From the NCBI GenBank assembly GCA_013694885.1, contig JACDBO010000093.1, positions 1 through 7,163 on the forward strand: DNA of 7,163 nucleotides, read 5' to 3'. Made by a program: the position numbers and the translations under genes. Source of the DNA: Chloroflexia bacterium (GTDB taxonomy: Bacteria > Chloroflexota > Chloroflexia > Thermomicrobiales > UBA6265). Each line of letters starts with the position of its first letter. Position 1 is the first letter of the stretch. This document shows, in pieces, positions 5,391-7,163 of the stretch. A model generated the notes under the pieces. The model had not been told where the DNA came from. It did not search any database and was given only the letters and a program-made list of their open reading frames with translations.

Positions 5391-6296
5391 ATGGTTCCCA
5401 TCTCTATCGCGCTCATTGCCGGTGGCCTCGCGACGCTCAACCCATGCGGCTTCGCGATGCTCCCCGCGTTCTTGTCCTTCTACGTGGGGGCGGAGGAGGA
5501 GAGCCTGCCACGGGCGCCAAATCGGGTCGTCCAGGGTCTGCTGGTGGGCCTGCTGGTCACGGCCGGATTCCTGGGCGCGTTTCTCGCCGTTGGTCTCCCG
5601 ATCATGTACGGAGTGACCCTGGTCGCGGAAGCGATGCCTTGGGCCGGTCTCGTGGTCGGTGTGCTGCTGGGCGGCGTCGGCCTCGCCGCCCTCGCCGGTA
5701 GACACGTCTCGCTCCCTCTCCGCAGTCCCATCCGCGTGGGACGCGACCGACGGGCGCGAACGATGTTTGTCTTCGGCGTCGGGTACGGGACCGCGTCGCT
5801 GGGGTGCACGCTGCCGGCGTTCCTGGCACTCGTCGGCGCCGGGTTGGGGACGGGGGACCGGGCCGCGTCTCTGGCCGTCTTCGCCGCCTACGGGGGTGGG
5901 ATGGCATTGGTCCTCATGGCGCTCGCGGTCGGGGCCGCGCTCCTTCATCAAGGGCTGGCTCGCGGTCTGAAACGACTGGTCCCACACCTGCACCGGATGG
6001 CGGGTGGGCTGCTCCTGGTCGCTGGTGTGTACCTCACGTACTACTGGGCACGGATCCTCTTCGGCCCGAGCGCGACCCTGTCGTCGGACCCGATCGTCGG
6101 GCTTGCGACGCGCCTCGGCGCCCGCATGGAGACGATCGCCGCGGCCCATGGTTTGTCGCTCGTCCTCGGGGCCGGGCTGGTCGTGGTGGTCGCGGCCGCG
6201 GCGGGTGGGTGGCAGACGCGCCGACGTGGCGATGCGGAACGGAATGGAGGAGCCGCCAGCGGAGCGCCGCGACGGCGCGACGGACTCCCCCAATAG
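5391..6296 (+). CDS. CcdA/DsbD-family transmembrane thiol-disulfide electron carrier
   Basis: CcdA and the DsbD central domain carry electrons from cytoplasmic thioredoxin through two membrane cysteines to thioredoxin-like proteins on the outer side. This 301-residue protein shows the two hallmark sites: LNPCGFAMLPAFLSFYVG (16-33) with C19, and GYGTASLGCTLPAFLALV (131-148) with C139. The two halves are related, as in CcdA. Hydrophobic segments lie near 3-31, 46-72, 84-102, 124-151, 157-186, 201-222 and 254-273. The last helix and the basic tail (276-301) extend beyond the usual CcdA length of about 220-250. AAGGAGG (5372-5378) stands 12 bases before ATG, a slightly long spacing. The next gene starts only 19 bases downstream and encodes a thioredoxin-fold protein with a UxxC motif, the expected type of redox partner. 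A role only in cytochrome c maturation is possible but no cytochrome genes are in view. Confidence 0.85.
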   Translation: MVPISIALIAGGLATLNPCGFAMLPAFLSFYVGAEEESLPRAPNRVVQGLLVGLLVTAGFLGAFLAVGLPIMYGVTLVAEAMPWAGLVVGVLLGGVGLAALAGRHVSLPLRSPIRVGRDRRARTMFVFGVGYGTASLGCTLPAFLALVGAGLGTGDRAASLAVFAAYGGGMALVLMALAVGAALLHQGLARGLKRLVPHLHRMAGGLLLVAGVYLTYYWARILFGPSATLSSDPIVGLATRLGARMETIAAAHGLSLVLGAGLVVVVAAAAGGWQTRRRGDAERNGGAASGAPRRRDGLPQ

Positions 6297-6315
6297 CACG
6301 AAAGGTGGACGAGAC

Positions 6316-7092
6316 ATGGTCCGAAACGGCGGGAAGCTCTTCGCGATCATCCTCTTCTGCGTTCTCCTTGCCGGCGGGATGGCGCTGTCGACTCCCCGGC
6401 CTGGAACGGATGTCCTCGCCACCCAGGACGCTGCCCTCACCGACCTCGACGACCTCACTCAGCTTCGCGACCAGTTCAACCAACGGGCGGGGGTGCCGCG
6501 TCTGATCCTGCTGCTCTCGCCGACCTGAACGACCTGCCTCACCGCTGCCAGTTGGGTACAGCAAAATATCCTCGAGAAGAACCCGGCGGTCGATCTGCAC
6601 GTCTATGCAATCTGGGTTCCGACCCTGCCGACCGACGAGCGGTCGCGATGGGACGAGGAGCTCCTGATCGATCCACGTGTCACCCATCTCTGGGATGAGG
6701 AGCGGGTGGCCGGAGAGTGGTTCGCCGACCCCGCCAACCTTGGCCTCCGGTATCCCGGTCGGGTCATGTGGGATGCGTTTCTCCTTTTCGGTCGCGAGGC
6801 GCGCTGGGAGGATGCCCCGTCGCATCTCCTGGCGTCCGGTTGGACGGTCATCGGCAACACCGAGAAGCTGGAGACCGCGCTGGCTGCGCACCTCGCGGAG
6901 GTGCCGGCCTCCACCCCGGCTGCGGCGACGCCGGGATCAGCGACTCCGGCAGCCGCCACGGCCGTCACCATCGTGGCGGACGGGTTGGCAAAACCGCGCG
7001 ACTTCGCCCGCCCCGGACGGCGACCTCCTCGACGGCGCGAGCGGTTGCGTCGGTGTTGGTGGCCATCATCAGGGGCTCCCAGCCGACCATGA
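6316..7092 (+). CDS. Predicted selenoprotein: exported/anchored thioredoxin-fold protein with U-T-T-C motif (in-frame TGA at 6526-6528)
   Basis: ATG 6316 has AGGTGG 7 bases upstream. Residues 8-25 are a hydrophobic signal or membrane anchor. The conserved domain runs from about 48 to 193: DLTQLRDQFN, strand PRLILLLSPT (61-70), then TGA as residue 71, T-T-C74, helix LTAASWVQQNIL, strand VDLHVYAIWVP (92-102), DERSRWDEELLIDPRVTHLWDEERVAGEW (107-135), strand MWDAFLLFG (151-159) and SGWTVIGNTEKLETALAAHL (174-193). The TGA is the only stop in 258 codons. It falls exactly where related proteins have the first Cys of SPTCxxC, so I read it as selenocysteine. This would be the nucleophile of a redox site probably reduced by the CcdA-like protein encoded 19 bases upstream. 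A Pro/Ala/Thr-rich linker (197-215) follows. From residue 217 the text VTIVADGLAKPRDFA looks like the start of a secreted beta-propeller, and after residue 232 the frame seems shifted. The true C-terminus is therefore doubtful. If Sec is not inserted, the product would be a 70-residue stub. The alternative is a pseudogene. Confidence 0.72.
6544..6562 (+). promoter_or_regulatory. Candidate bacterial SECIS hairpin
   Basis: Starting 15 bases after the in-frame TGA, GCTG (6544-6547) pairs with CAGC (6559-6562) and CC (6548-6549) with GG (6554-6555), leaving apical loop AGTT (6550-6553) and a GTA bulge on the 3' side. The distance from TGA to the loop is 21 bases. A G stands in the first two loop positions, followed by U. 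Both fit the known loose rules for bacterial SECIS elements, which are read by SelB and lie within the coding region. The stem is short, so this is supportive and not decisive. Confidence 0.45.
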
Positions 7093-7163
7093 GGTGGACG
7101 TCAGCGAGTGGTTCGCCGGTGGCTTCATCCGGTCACGTGGCCGGTCATGGGGCCGGTATTGGC
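7010..7163 (+). pseudogene. Shifted-frame continuation resembling the start of a secreted beta-propeller domain (cut by window edge)
   Basis: From 7010 the +1 frame relative to the selenoprotein reads APDGDLLDGASG and stays open to the window end. Joined to the preceding VTIVADGLAKPRDFA it recreates the pattern VxxGLxxPRxFAxAPDGxLxV typical of the first blade of ScyD/SMP-30/NHL-like propellers. Two missing bases near 7009 would restore one continuous frame. It can be a natural frameshift, a decayed domain or a sequencing or assembly error. The remaining residues (about 40) do not clearly match a propeller, so the reading is tentative. Confidence 0.35.

Noticed and set aside
4998..6458. Minus-strand 486-codon open frame
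   Set aside because: It lies opposite the CcdA gene and the start of the selenoprotein; the composition (Arg, Gly, Asp, Gln rich) is that of a shadow frame.
6316..6528. A separate 70-residue secreted peptide ending at TGA
   Set aside because: The sequence before the TGA ends in the middle of a thioredoxin fold, right before the catalytic motif, and the same frame continues as the rest of the domain.
6971..7120. Minus-strand open frame with protein-like text (GEPLADVHLMVGWEP)
   Set aside because: It has stops just upstream, no start with a ribosome site, and overlaps the plus-strand coding region in mirrored GC-rich codons; probably a shadow frame.

Overview
The window is GC-rich DNA with dense bacterial gene packing, mostly purine-rich Shine-Dalgarno sites and one likely TTG start. 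The gene mix (TerC, VOC, DinB, DUF3224, DoxX, CcdA and a Pro/Ala/Thr linker protein) suggests a Chloroflexota (Thermomicrobia-like) bacterium. That assignment rests on protein style and repeat style only; a high-GC actinobacterium or a related uncultured lineage is not excluded.

Left part (1-1776, minus strand): a TerC-family membrane protein is followed downstream by a D-2-hydroxyacid dehydrogenase (glyoxylate/hydroxypyruvate reductase type), which is cut by the window edge. The 282-base gap between them holds a compact inverted-repeat element (844-958) with 13-bp termini and internal hairpins. Upstream of terC lies a second, much stronger inverted repeat with perfect 25-bp arms (1822-1930). 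A clear sigma70-type promoter (TTGACA-17-TACGAT) points the other way.

Middle part (1944-3492, plus strand): a probable operon of three small soluble proteins. These are a VOC/glyoxalase-fold protein, a DinB-fold putative metal-dependent protein and a DUF3224 protein. This is a typical accessory detoxification or unknown-function set.

Right part (3607-7163, plus strand): an extended -10 promoter precedes a DoxX-like membrane protein and a nucleoside phosphorylase. Next comes a two-gene unit, a CcdA/DsbD-type transmembrane thiol-electron carrier and, 19 bases later, an exported or membrane-anchored thioredoxin-fold protein.

The thioredoxin-fold gene is the most interesting object here. Its reading frame is interrupted by a single TGA (6526-6528) exactly where the first cysteine of a CxxC motif is expected, giving U-T-T-C. 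The frame then continues as a good thioredoxin-fold protein. A small hairpin with a GU-containing apical loop lies about 21 bases after the TGA, as expected for a bacterial SECIS. I read this as a selenoprotein that a standard gene caller would split in two. Past its Pro/Ala/Thr-rich linker the protein appears to run into the start of a secreted beta-propeller-like domain, with an apparent frameshift near 7009.
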